Positions 1 to 11,470 of a stretch of DNA of 64,000 nt are shown here, piece after piece (within the stretch, counting starts at the first letter, position 1; each line of letters begins with the position of its first letter). Under the pieces are notes generated by a model. It did not search any database. It was not told where the DNA came from and saw only the letters and a program-made list of their open reading frames with translations. Position numbers and translations under genes: made by a program. The stretch spans positions 15,166,264 through 15,230,263 of the forward strand of contig NC_044499.1 in the NCBI RefSeq assembly GCF_902362185.1, read 5' to 3'. This DNA comes from Chanos chanos (taxonomy: Eukaryota > Chordata > Actinopteri > Gonorynchiformes > Chanidae).

Positions 1-1221
1 AAGAGACCAGGCCCTCCTCCCTCTACCCTCAGTACCCGCGCAGCACCTGCATGGTACTCGGCTCTGAATATTTCAGCAAGGGCCCCATCTGAAGACACCC
101 AGTTACTGATGTTGTTCAATGAATAACATCACACCACGTTACAAGAGCAACAGAACTGAACTCAAGATGGTCACAAACTCCTTCTCAGTTCAGTTGAACC
201 AGTTCACGAGTAGGAATCAGCAAACTGACGTCTGTTGTGTCACTAACCACACTGTATGGGTTTGACAAAGGACATCTTTTGTCCTGAGTTTGTGTAAGCT
301 CTGAGAGTTTGTCCTTATGTACTCATGTACAGTGTTCGTTTTCATTCAACGTGTCCATTAACTGTGGCTTAACACTGAGACACTAATAATGTGTGGGTTT
401 TTGCTGTTTATATTGTACATATGAGGAGTATATGCAAAGCACTTGTTTTTCAAGGCACTGATGTAAAGCACTCCCAATGCCACAACCTCAACACATTTTA
501 ATTACTAATGATTGTGACTTGTGATACTACTCCATTCCACTAAATGTCTCTAAGGATTTTTTTTTTCCTTTTGGTGAAATATGATTTTAAATCAATTGTG
601 ATTTGTTTGATGCTTGAAACCTGAAAAGAGTACTAATCTTAAAGTTAAAGAACAAGAAATATTTTATTTTGACTTTAATTCTGTATATGATGCAGTTAAC
701 TGAGCACAATGGAGCACTTTGTTTTCATTTTGACTGTATTGTGGCCTCTCTCAGCCCCTACGTCAGTAGAAAAAGGGATACGGTTAATGTGATACAAACT
801 ACAGTTTTTACATTAACAGACTTATATTTATATTTGAGGTTGTTAATGAATGGTAGTTCATATAAAATATATTTATTTTTCAACTCTCTTCTTGTTGTGA
901 TTACGCACACACACAGACACAACTTTAAAAATAATTTATTTGTCTTGGATATCTCTTTTGGTGTGTCTAGAATAGAGTGGAGAGTACAAAAAAATCTTTC
1001 AAGAACAGTTATTTGGCTCATACAGTACAATGAATTATGGTGTCAAGTAATAACAGATCATAATATTAGATCTGTGATTGAACACTGATTATGTGCCCAA
1101 AGTACTAATGAAATCAAAGAGGTTCTATTGAAAAAAAAAATACACAAAAAATCTAACAAACAAATGTGATGATTTACAATCATAAATTAATATCACCTTA
1201 AAAGTAAACTGAGCAGTGAAT
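1..1221. other. 3' flank and likely 3' UTR of impa1 gene A
   Basis: This AT-rich stretch follows the gene A stop codon, which is read on the minus strand. Minus-strand AATAAA signals lie at 935-940, 872-877 and 663-668, so the 3' UTR probably ends in this zone. A 139-codon open stretch at 669-1088 has no recognisable similarity and biased AT-rich composition, and I treat it as chance. Nothing else is recognised. Confidence 0.4.
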
Positions 1222-4200
1222 TCACTTTTTGGTCTCGACGGGAGCATCATCTCTGACAGCTGGGAATGATTCAATCTCTTTTATGATTCTCTCTGCAATT
1301 GTCTTATTGTTAGCTGCCACGACTCTTCTAGACATGAGGTCCAAAGGTCCACCTGAGACATTTTGAAATAAAGCTATAAGTCACTCACTTTTATTACTTG
1401 CACTTGGATTAGGTAATAAAATTTATATTAAGACATGTGAAGACTTATCGCCATGTACTAACTTAGGACCTTATTACAACCTGACAGACAATTTACAATG
1501 ATTCAAAGAGCGACCTCAAGAAAGTTTGGTGTTAACAGAGTTAAACTTTGAAAGAGCTCTCTCACCCTCGACATCCATCAGAACTCCTCCTGCCTCAGAG
1601 ACAATGACGGCACCAGCAGCGACGTCCCAGCAGTGGATGCCTATCTCATAGTAGGCTTCCACACAGCCCGAGGCCACCATGCACATGTTAGTTGCAGCTG
1701 TGCCCACTCCACGCATGCTAGGAGAGGAAGGGGAGAGTAAGGGATAGAGAAAGAGACAGTGTGATTATAGTGTGTATAGTGTTCCACCTCATACTCTCTC
1801 ATTCCTTAGATTTCTATTATCATTTTATTGTCACACAATTTATATGAAATTACGTATAACCTCAAGTGTGATAAAATGAATGGGAGCAAGTAAAGGGAAT
1901 ATGAAATAGGTGTAGGCAATCTTTGCAATCCACACAACAAGCCAGGGAAGTAAAGGCAGTATTGTGTATACAAAGGGTCCGTGGCTGTGTTTGGAAAGAT
2001 CCAGAATGCTATGTGGGGGGCATGCTGACCCGTACCCATGCACTGGGAGGCACAAAATTTTCCTCATGCTGGAGAATATCTTGTTGACCACTTCTGGGTC
2101 TCTGTTAGAGCCAAACTCTGTGGCAATGATAGACTGGTTGATTTCTGCAATTAAAAAAAAAAATCAAAATCATATTAAGGGAGACTGTTAAGGCAGTTGT
2201 TTTGTACGAGTGCATATGAATGTGTAACCTTAGGAAAGAAGTTCTAAGGTCTGTATCATTTAAGATTTTATTTAACAGAGTCAAAGTCAAGTCCAGGTAA
2301 ATAACACGTATAGCGGCGGGACACTGAAATGTCTATGAAATGCTGTGATTATGCGGATAATGCAGGACTGACCTTTCTGGTCTGAGACCTGCAGCGGCTC
2401 TCCGTTACAGAAAGCACCTTTCCCTTTCCGTGCCGTGTACATCTTGTCCTCTATGCAGCTGTACACCACTCCAAACTCTAGCTAAAACACAAGAACTGCA
2501 TCACTCTGATTTTTTTTCCCATTACAAACACTATACAAATAGAAAATAGAAGTACTTTATGTGTCACACACACTGAGCAGTGTGCAATGAAATGCAGCCT
2601 CTGCATTTAACCCATCCTAACATCAGTGAGCACACACACTAGAGCAGTGAGCACACACTATGAGCTAGGGGCAGTGGACAAACTCCAGGTCTTGCCTTGG
2701 TCAAGGTCGCTGACAGCAGTACTAATCCTAGCATGCAGCGAAACCGGAAACCCACGCAAACACGGGAAGAACATGAATGGACCTGGGACGGTAGGGATTT
2801 GAACTTCTTGCTGTGAGGCATCAGTGCTAACCACTGAGCCACCGTGAAGCCCAAATAAAGTGTAATTGCTCTTGTACCTCCCATTACAGAATTCTTTCAG
2901 CCACTATATGAGTTTTGGTGAAAACTGTGAACCTCACTTACCTCTTTGTTGACCGCAAAGCCTATAGATATAGCAACAAATGGATATCTATGGAAACAGA
3001 GGAGGCGAGAGGTGCCAGTAAGAGAATATTTGGGAGAGTTTTACAGTGTAGTTGTCCATGTAAACAGTGCCAAGAATTACAGTGTTGAGTGTGTAGGCTG
3101 GCAGGACAGATGCAAAAACCAAACTCTAACTTGCAGTTCTGAGTGAATTAACCATAGCACCAAAATATGTGAACATTCCAGAGTAAACTGAAGTGAGCAG
3201 TAAATTAATTACAAAAATGCATCTAAGTAATTAGATAATGTAAGTCACAGATAAATGTTGCAAAAATGAGACCAATTTACATTTCAGTGTCATTCCTTAA
3301 ATCTTTGAACAAAGAATGATTATTGAGACAGCATCAAGTAATTGATTTCTTTATATAATTTACCCCTGTGAAAGTACTGTTTTATGTTTTGAAACATGAA
3401 AACAATACAGACAATTTATATTTCAAGAAGCATATGTGATTTTAAATACTGTACCCATGGACAAAGTTCGTGGTGCCATCCACGGGATCAATAATCCATG
3501 TCGGGTTATCGGTGAGGACACATGGCTGACCTGCAGCCACTGACTCTTCACCAATGAAACTAAAAGCAGCGGACACAGAAGTTAACCAAGGTATTAGACA
3601 CTTCTATTGACAAAACAACCTGCTAACATAGTGTGTCCTCCACAAAATGTCATAACGTGCTTAGTCTGTAATAAATGATGTAGAGGTGTATAACATGTGC
3701 TGAAAATGGCTTATATGCTTAGAATACGCTGTAACGATCTAGTATTTAGATATAGACTGTACTGTTAAAATAAGATACTTGTCTGTTTCATAATTACAGT
3801 TCTTTTACCTGTGTGTGGGAAACTTCTCCTTGACAGAATCAATAATGAGCTGCTCTACTTTCTGGTCTGTCTTGGTGACCAGATCCACAGAAGAGCTTTT
3901 GCACATGATCTTCATGTCATTCTGTACAGCATCCCTGACAATCTGTGACAAAAATAACACAAATAGTCCACCACAAATGTCGGCCGGCTCAGTGAAAACT
4001 TCCCGATGTACAGATGTGTTAATGTACAGATGCATTTTGGTGAACTAGTTGTGTATGTTTGTCTTTTGTTGTTATTATAATCAACATCCCAATAAACAAA
4101 ATTTAAAAAAAAAGAAAGAAAGAAAATTTCCCCATGTAATGCACACACACACACACACAAAAGACATCTGTGCATACACACACACCTCTCCTGCCTTCCT

Positions 4201-4248
4201 GGCAATAGCCACAGCATGGTCCATTGCTTCCTGCCAGAGATCAGGCAT
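1222..4248 (-). CDS. impa1: Inositol monophosphatase 1 (gene A), 8 coding exons
   Basis: Mg2+-dependent, Li+-sensitive cytosolic enzyme that removes phosphate from inositol monophosphates to give free myo-inositol. Coding exons in reading order: 4248-4186, 3942-3809, 3559-3455, 2987-2942, 2481-2373, 2144-2036, 1717-1566, 1352-1222. All junctions are GT/AG and phases fit, giving 282 residues (human IMPA1 277, as I recall). Co-linear human numbering shows every key residue kept: K36, metal ligands E70, D90, D93 and D220 ([12 protein letters not shown] and GIHCWD motifs), and pocket residues S165, G194, A196 and E213. The start lies in the context [10 protein letters not shown], like human MADPWQECMD. 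Upstream is a non-coding exon ending at 5379, and the coding exon begins at 4267 after a TTTGTAAACAG acceptor. It lies about 0.3 kb downstream of paralogue B on the same strand. The intron 1 donor sits inside a (GT)n run, and a SINE composite occupies intron 4. Confidence 0.94.
2570..2860 (-). mobile_element. tRNA-derived SINE joined to a second fish repeat (intron 4 of gene A)
   Basis: On the minus strand the element opens with a tRNA-like head: A box TGGCTCAGTGG at 2841-2831 and B box GTTCAAATCCC at 2804-2794. A body follows with the phrase GTGTTTGCGTGGGTTTCC typical of a widespread fish SINE family. Beyond it, about 2570-2720, is a second dispersed fish repeat recognised by its 'tgcatttaacccatcc' and 'gagcacacacactagagcagtg' phrases. 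The join suggests a composite or nested insertion. It has decayed and lies wholly inside the intron. Confidence 0.75.
4142..4186. repeat. (CA)n microsatellite at the intron 1 donor of gene A
   Basis: Two short (CA)n runs, 4142-4159 and about 4175-4185, abut the coding exon. On the minus strand the donor reads GAG|GTGTGTGTGT, so the 5' splice site itself is part of the GT repeat. Confidence 0.8.
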
Positions 4249-5378
4249 CTTGCCTTGATGTGAATTCCTGTTTACAAATGTGTTATGGGAAAACAGGATA
4301 TTATTAATCGTCTGGTTCAAAACAAAGTCAAAAGTAATATCACTCTGCTACCTGCTGTGCAACTTATTCAGATTACTTACTACAGACCAAAGAAATCCCA
4401 TTAACAGTATAGCGTAAACTGCTTCCTCAAAATAAGTAAATAACATGCAGAGACTATTCAGAACACTCCCTTACCACGTAATTCCAAGTATTACAGTCTA
4501 CTTAAGTTTCTTTATTGTAAACTAATGAACAGAGCTGGGAGCCCATGTGTCCAATTAATAGTTTAACAAATTTATTTTGAAACAATTGTTTTAAATTAGA
4601 ACGTACATAAACGCACAGTCAATATAGACACAATTCTAGACTTGCACCCGACCGTGAAGTATTACCATGTCTTAAAGGACAGGCTAACGGGTATTCGACT
4701 TGACAATGAATATCAGCTGTAGTCTTTCCTTTATCCTTCCACATATTTCTTATACACTGACCGTTCTTAAAAGAAAAAAAATCCAGGGCTGCGACTTTCA
4801 TCTTTTACACTTTAGTGACTCTAATAGCTATAAGAAATCGTAAAGTAGTGAAGATCTCATTGTGCTTATGCCATGGCATTTTAAAATGCCCACCTTGCTG
4901 ATTTACTATAGCCCCAAATGCTATTTCACTAAATGTGTCTTTTGTGGATAAATTAAGTTGATGCTCATGTATCAAATAAATGACTAATATGAAAATATGA
5001 GAGAGAGAAGAGAGAAGAAGTTAAGAATCATGTATAAAAGTTCGCCGTCAAGTTCAATATATTTCTAACGAATGGTATTCAATGCGACTAACAGTGCAAC
5101 ACCGATGCTCACAAAGATGTGTGGTGCAAAACTAACAGGTTAGAAGAAAATATGAGACAGTGATTTGTTACCAAAGTAAAAGTAGACAGAGAAGTAGGAT
5201 ACTGATTGCATTCTGCATTTCTTGTTGCTGTCTACTCCAGCCAACTAAACTGCACACACACACCTGTGATTGACATAACGCTGTCGGCAACGGACAAACA
5301 CGATGCGTGCTCAAAAACCAAAGATGTAATCTGCAAATAATGGTGAAATGGCCAACTAATAAGCATTAGACTACTCAC

Positions 5379-5445
5379 CGATGAGGAGATCTACGAGGTA
5401 GGAAGGAGAAGAGGCGGACGAATTATCTGTTCCTCGTTCGAATTT
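5379..5445 (-). other. impa1: Non-coding first exon of impa1 gene A (5' UTR)
   Basis: On the minus strand a consensus donor CG|GTGAGTAG lies at 5379/5378, and the next usable acceptor before the start codon is at 4268/4267. Splicing would join a non-coding leader to the ATG exon, matching the IMPA1 pattern of a separate 5' UTR exon. The upstream boundary (transcription start) is only estimated. Confidence 0.55.
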
Positions 5446-5477
5446 AGAAGACGTTTCGTGCATATGAAATATGCGTA

Positions 5478-5491
5478 CCGCCACCTACTGG
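5478..5491 (-). promoter_or_regulatory. CTCF-like motif upstream of impa1 gene A
   Basis: On the minus strand this reads CCAGTAGGTGGCGG, a full match to the CTCF core CCASYAGRKGGCRS. It lies about 100 bp upstream of the gene A leader exon. Occupancy is not shown by sequence alone. Confidence 0.45.
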
Positions 5492-5529
5492 ACATTGTCA
5501 GTTAAAAAGCGTTAAGGCATGCGATATTC

Positions 5530-5540
5530 GTGAGTTTCCA
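5530..5540 (-). promoter_or_regulatory. Tonicity-responsive (TonE/ORE, NFAT5) type motif upstream of impa1 gene A
   Basis: The minus strand reads TGGAAACTCAC, matching the TonE consensus TGGAAANNYNY. It lies roughly 100-160 bp upstream of the presumed start of the gene A leader. Fish IMPA1 is known to be induced by hyperosmotic stress, so position and motif fit an osmotic element. A single 11-bp match can arise by chance. Confidence 0.35.
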
Positions 5541-5753
5541 GAACTTTCACGCATGTGGTAATTTGTTAGTAACGAAGTTGAATACCTAAGTGACGCTGCT
5601 GACATCTAAGGTCAGAATAGTTTCGGTTTGTGTCTACACTTAATATCAAGCTGTCCAACTAGCGTAAATCCAGGTTTGAAGAGGTCAAGTACAGAGAGAA
5701 AGGAAAAATGCAAAAGAGAATTAAGGAGACTCCAGTCATGTTGTGAATATTGA

Positions 5754-5759
5754 TTTATT
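5754..5759 (-). terminator. Polyadenylation signal of gene B
   Basis: AATAAA on the minus strand, 31 bp after the gene B stop codon, implies a very short 3' UTR. It leaves only about 300 bp to the gene A leader exon. Confidence 0.6.
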
Positions 5760-5789
5760 TTAAAAAATAGAGTTTTTGTGGAACAGACA

Positions 5790-6214
5790 TCAGTGCCCGT
5801 TAGCAGTGTTGTACACGTCATTGCCGGCTTTAGTTGGGTTTTCATCATCACGAGCACACGGAAAGGCTTGGATCACCTGAGCCATACGCTTGGCCACTGC
5901 CAAACTGCTGGCTGCTATTACCTTCCTGGACATCATATCAAACTCCCCACCTGAGATTAAAGAAGAGGTGTATTAAAACTCATAATCCAGCTGGCACAAG
6001 TTAAGATAAGTATTAAATGCTTGGCTATTTTGTGCGTTATACTTGACCTGAACTGCTCACCATTTGTGTCAATAACCACACCACCAGCCTCACGCACGAC
6101 AAGGGCAGAGGCAGCAATGTCCCAGCAGTGCATGCCAATGTGGTAATATGCATCTGCTCCACCTGTGGCTACCAGACACATGTCCACAGCAGCAGTGCCT
6201 ACAGCACGGATACT

Positions 6215-6245
<31 letters not shown>

Positions 6246-8244
6246 CAGAGAGACAAAGAGAGCACAGGGATGTGTATGATAAGCTAGAATCCATGTGTAA
6301 TATAATTAATCAGTTATTCTAGGTTTTGTGCATACCCGCGTATGGGGATCTTGAGAAGGTTCAGTATGTTAGTAGTCATAGTGGTCAAGGCTAGGTCATC
6401 TCTCTCAGCTCCTATCTCCGTCACCACCAGACACTTAGTGATGTCTATGAGAAACACACACAATCAATACCTCATTATCAGAGATTATCAGAGAAGACTT
6501 TAACAATATTAATTTTTTTCACTACTAGGATTAAACGTTTGACTCTAAAAGGTATTGTAGAACAAACATGAACACTATATAAAAGGGTGGAAACATTCAA
6601 ATTTAGGATGCTTGTGGTTGATCACCTTCCTGTCCAGAGGCATACAGAGGCACACCATTGAGGAATGCCCCCTTGCCTCTCTGAGCACTGTAAAGCTTGT
6701 CCTCCACACAGCTGTAGACGATCCCAAATTCAGTCTGAAAACAAACAAGACGCATATGTACAGCTCCATATTAATTGTACTTTGTTGTCAACAAATGGGC
6801 AGTTGTGTTACTGAATGTAGCAAAACAAGTTTTATATTCATACATTACACTGTGTGAAACTGCTACATTTGTCTGTGCCGAGCATGCTTAAAACCTTTAT
6901 AAAATGTCACAGAGAAATACACATCTTGGCAACCCAGAGAAATTTGATATTCTATGTTCATCCTTACCTGCTGGTTTACAGCAAATGCAATGGAGATGGC
7001 CACAAATGGGAATCTAAGAACAGTCAATGTATATTTAAGAGGTATTGAAAGACAAGTGACAAGTGCAAAAGACATTCTGATATTGGAGTCAAACCTGTGC
7101 ACAAAGTTGACAGTGCCATCAATGGGGTCAATAATCCATGTTGGGCTGTCTGTCAGGACAAGCCTCTCTCCTGCTGCTACAGACTCCTCACCTATAAACC
7201 TGGTAAGTAAGACAAGACAGATGCTAAAACAGTGCAGTCTGCTGAGTTTGTCGCTCCATTTCAGTTAATCAGCAGCTATACAACATCTAAGAATTGTCAT
7301 GGGTCATTTTCACTGTAGTGTACAGGCTACAGTGCAATACAGTGAGTGTGTGTGTGCGTGTGCATTGTATTTATTTGGACTGGGGCATACTTGTGTGTGG
7401 GATACTTCTGTCTGATGGCAGAGATGATCATTTTCTCCACTCTTTGATCTGTCTCAGTTACCAAATCAGCAGGTGAGCTCTTTAGCATCACAGCCTTCTG
7501 GGTCTTAAAGGCATCCAGTATCACCTGAAATACCACCAAAGATGGTCAGAACACATACAAACCTAAGGTTAAGCAGAAAAGACAACTGCAGGTACCACCT
7601 GAAGGTTTCTGAAGGACATCCAATCAAGTGTCCTATAGAAAATCAAACAGGGGTCTGGACAAGTTCTATGACATCTGTCATGTAACTTTCAAGAGCTATA
7701 AGATTTGGCAGATCAGGTGACAGTTAGAAGAGCAAAGAGAAGCTCAAGGTAGGCTACTAAAGTCAAATTTAATTGTTTTCAAAAGACTTTAAATAGAGAT
7801 GAAGCAGTTATATTTTCAGAGCAGCAGGTATATATTTTGGATGTATTTTAGGCTTCACAGTTTTGGAGCAGTTTTTAAAATGACTGTGGGCGCAATAAGT
7901 GGCATGTGTTAACACCTCAGCCATACATAGAAAAGAATTACATTGTATCAAAATGTAAATGTGTAATGTGTAATTTTAACACATCAACATTAATATGCCA
8001 TCAGTTATATAATTTTACATGTATGTAGCTCTCATTGTTTACTCTGCATCCTCTAAAACCAAATCCAGTAAACATATGCAAATTGTCAACAAAAAAGTTG
8101 CACCATCTCAATTTAAAGTCATGGAAAAATTATCACAAAGCTGAAACATATTACAATAGACCCTACTGTTCCTATGTAACTCACCTCCCTGGCTTGTCTG
8201 GCCACGGCAATCCCGAAGTTCATGCATTCAGTCCACTGCGCCAT
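5790..8244 (-). CDS. impa1-like: Inositol monophosphatase 1-like paralogue (gene B), 8 coding exons
   Basis: Tandem paralogue of gene A, predicted to hydrolyse inositol monophosphates or a related sugar or nucleotide phosphate. Exons in reading order: 8244-8185, 7524-7391, 7199-7095, 7013-6968, 6734-6626, 6444-6336, 6212-6061, 5950-5790. Phases fit throughout, giving 291 residues. Exons 2-7 have exactly the lengths of their gene A counterparts (134, 105, 46, 109, 109, 152). The metal ligands corresponding to human E70, D90, D93 and D220 remain (GEES, DPIDGT and MHCWD motifs). Three pocket positions differ: T96 is V (DGTVNF), S165 is A (TEIGAERD) and E213 is H (AYYHIG). Human IMPA2, as I recall it, also departs at these sites (C, P, Q), while most of the B chain is closer to IMPA1. 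The C-terminus is longer, ending TANGH. The coding exon acceptor is at 8250/8249, with a leader exon near 8.55 kb. Confidence 0.92.
6213..6262. repeat. (GA)n microsatellite forming the intron 6 acceptor tract of gene B
   Basis: A pure (GA)n run at 6215-6238, then imperfect GA/CA to about 6262. Read on the minus strand it is (TC)n ending in TCTCTAG directly before exon 7 at 6212, so the microsatellite is the polypyrimidine tract of that splice site. Confidence 0.9.
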
Positions 8245-8542
8245 GATGTCTACAGTAAGTAATTAGAATGCACGTATAAAATGTCTGTTTAAATAAACTT
8301 GAAGTGCTTCGGAAAAAATCTCATTCTGTCTGTATGTATAACCACTTCTGTGGTAAGAAGGTCGACATTCTCTCGGACCAGCTGAAGCACTTGCTCATTC
8401 CTATGCTGAATAAAGTATTGTATGAGGAAAACCATTTAAAACACCAGAGCAGTTAAAACTGCGTGAAGTGCTTAATTAATTACGCATAGTATAGCTAAAT
8501 GTCCCATTATGTTTAAAATATGAAGCTAATATACACACTTAC

Positions 8543-8592
8543 CTTGCTCACTGGAACTGTATCTTCTTACGAGACGTGGGAATCGCTCAGTG
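8543..8592 (-). other. Non-coding first exon of gene B (5' UTR)
   Basis: The minus strand shows a strong donor, GCAAG|GTAAGTGTG, at 8543/8542, paired with the acceptor CTGTAG at 8250 ahead of the ATG exon. The transcription start is placed about 25-30 bp after the TATA box at 8621-8615, giving a leader of about 50 nt. Confidence 0.55.
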
Positions 8593-8614
8593 CGGACTAC
8601 CAATCTATGAACGG

Positions 8615-8621
8615 TTTTATA
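8615..8621 (-). promoter_or_regulatory. TATA box of gene B
   Basis: TATAAAA on the minus strand, about 70 bp upstream of the leader-exon donor and correctly spaced for a start near 8590. Gene A shows no equivalent, so the two paralogues appear to have different core promoters. Confidence 0.5.
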
Positions 8622-9726
8622 GATGCTTTCAATGTTCATGCCCCTCTAAATATCAAGCCAACTGAGTTTATCAGTTGTTTTCTCCACCTTCTGTACGAGA
8701 CAACATGAGAAGCAGATTAAGTCATCTATAAACTGAAGCTAAAGTATAACAGACAGGCTTATCAAAATATGCAACTGGAATCGCAGTTTAGTCGTCATGT
8801 AGATTTAGGTTGTACAAGATGACATACTCCAAGAACGCAGGGTAATGATATGAACCATGCGTTTGTCCACATTTGAACCCAGTTGTGTTAGATGTATCAT
8901 TCAGGATATGACATTATCTTAAATTATGTAGCCCCTCAGTCGTTCATTATCCAGTTTTTGCCCAGAACATCTAAGATTTACGAAGAGGCATGATGGGCAC
9001 GCTAATCTAATTGCTTTTACACGTTGTCACGAGTTTGTTCTAATTGATTTACTGGGTTTAAGATGTGCTGTGGGCAAAAATGTTACACGTGATGAGTGAG
9101 TTGTGGGGAAGTGTAATCGATTCCCACGTTTAGCGATTACGCGAACAATGACAAGAACATAGAAAAGTATTTCACTAAAATGAAGGACTGAATAAATCTG
9201 TTTTTTACAATTTAGCAAGAAGATCCAACGTATTCTTTCATCTGACAAGAATGATGACAAAAGTGGTAAATCTAAAGTTTGTTTACAGCACATTAGCGCT
9301 GTTTGTTGATAGACGAAATTAAGGCATAAATAAAAGTCATTCTGACGCAGTTTGGGGAGAACAGTATGTTTTACATTGTCTCACAGTTTGACATGCGATA
9401 AAAGGGAGATAATACAGCCATATTTCAGTTGGAACAACTTGATGTTTTTGTGCCCTTGCAATTTGTAGATTCAAAGAAATTAAAACAAAGAGGACTTCAC
9501 AGATATGAAGAAAAACAGAAAGACGGCATATGGAGACAGGTTTGCGTTATCCCTACACTTCAGTACTTGCATCTAACCCTACAAATTAGAATACATGAGA
9601 ACTTCATTTATAATATACTATGTTTGTCATGGTATTCCCATGGGTAGTTGTATTCTATTACGCTTCCAAATCTTTTAGAAATACAGTTATTAATGATACG
9701 ATCTAAATGTTACACACATGTACAAA

Positions 9727-9821
9727 TTTTACATTATATATATGTGTGTGTGTGTGTGTGTATGTGTGTGTAGTTACATAGTGTATATATATATACTACA
9801 CAAATATATATATACATACAA

Positions 9822-9853
<32 letters not shown>

Positions 9854-9856
9854 TAT
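9727..9856. repeat. Inverted (TG)n - AT-rich - (CA)n block
   Basis: A (TG)n run from about 9743 to 9770 is followed by an AT-rich palindromic centre (tagtgtatatatatatacta, 9771-9796) and a (CA)n run from about 9821 to 9845. The outer TATA/TG and CA/TATA arms are near reverse complements of about 35 bp, so the block could fold into a long hairpin or cruciform. Confidence 0.75.
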
Positions 9857-11470
9857 AAAAAATATAGTATATAGGCAGCTCCTCCATACATTACAACACC
9901 AATGTACTATGTACAATGTACCTCCGTACATTACAAGAACTGTATTATTTGGGATAAACAAGACATATATATCAAGAGAGTGAACTTCACTCTTGCCATG
10001 GGACTAATATAATGTATGTAGTCCACTGGCATAATCTGTCTGTGTGAGCAAGAGAAATATGATTCCATCTATTTTTAAATTCACCCATGCTAATGCTATA
10101 CCAATAAATCACCTTTCTTACCACAGTTTAATCTCGTTAGTATGGTATGTAAATTTGATTTACATTTTGCTGTTCTATTTAGAACATTCTCACATTTTCA
10201 ATTTGATTCATTCATACTGAATACATAAACAAAGAAAACTTTCTCATATATAGGTTAGTTAAAACACTTAATGCAGTGGAAAATCTGGGCACAATTTTTA
10301 GCCTTTCATGGCAGTTTTAAGTGCTGTAAAGAGACAGGACGTATTTTCTCTATTCCCCCAGGGGCTTGTGATGTGGATATATTTCCTGTGTTAAACCATT
10401 GCCTTGCTTCATTTACAGTGACAACAGTGTATCAGCCATCTCTCCACAGGGAGGCAGCACTCTCTGTAAAGTATTGCACTGTATTGCAGGCAAACAGGGA
10501 ACACTGACAGACATAGTGGTGTTAGGAGGGGAGTATATGCACAACAGAGGCCTCGTGGTTTTTACAGAATTCTGCTTCTGTGATAAAGAACAGCTGGGAT
10601 AGATTTTTTAATCAAGAGCTCTGAATTACAAGAGACTAAGGCACAACATTTCTCTCTTTTTGTATATATAGACACAGTACATTGTTTTAGATGTTCTCAG
10701 CTTGCTTTGCAGCCCAGAGAATGACTGGTAAAGCTCAACAGAATGAAACAATACAGGAAAACTGCACACCAGATTACTGATTGTTTTGCACGGTGCCTCC
10801 CTCCATGGCTTCAGTTTTCCATTTGAGGGCATTCATGAAATGTATTGACAGTATTACAGTGTCTCGGTGGAGACATTTACTTTACAAGTGAGCAAGTGTT
10901 TACTTCAAAAAAGATGTAAATTCCAACAAAAGCACATTTTCCACAACAGTTCTGATCTATTATCAACTAATTCAGCTGACCAATTAGTGAGGGAAGATAA
11001 ATAAAATGTGTTTTGTCACTAACTGCTAAAGTATCATACAAATTATACTAACATGAGAAAGAAGGTTTATCTTCTCAAATTGATACTATACAGTGCTAAA
11101 CAATCCTGAGAGATAATGATGGATCACATTTTTTCCCCCCAAATATAAACTTCACAGTAGTGACACTGAGCAGAAGGCATTGTTGCGAGTGGCAATATGA
11201 CGTCTTTCCTTGGCAGAATTTGTAAAATACATCCAGAGAAAGAGATCAGCTGGCAACTCTTGGTACAGAGCATATGATACAATCTACCATTCATATTGTT
11301 GCCGTACATAAAGATCATTAAATTGACTGGCATAGACAACATATTGCTGTATTTCAACAACAAAAAAAAAAAACACAAGCTACACCTTTGTGGTGTGTGA
11401 TTGCATAAATTACTTATTGATGTATCCTGCACACAGTCAGTATGGAATAAGAATGTTTAGAAAATAGTCT

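Noticed and set aside
669-1088. 139-codon open stretch on plus
   Set aside because: AT-driven composition, lies in the 3' flank of impa1, and resembles no family.
10271-10602. Overlapping frames with several AG acceptor-like sites
   Set aside because: No consistent exon-intron chain or known motif; reading is not convincing as protein.
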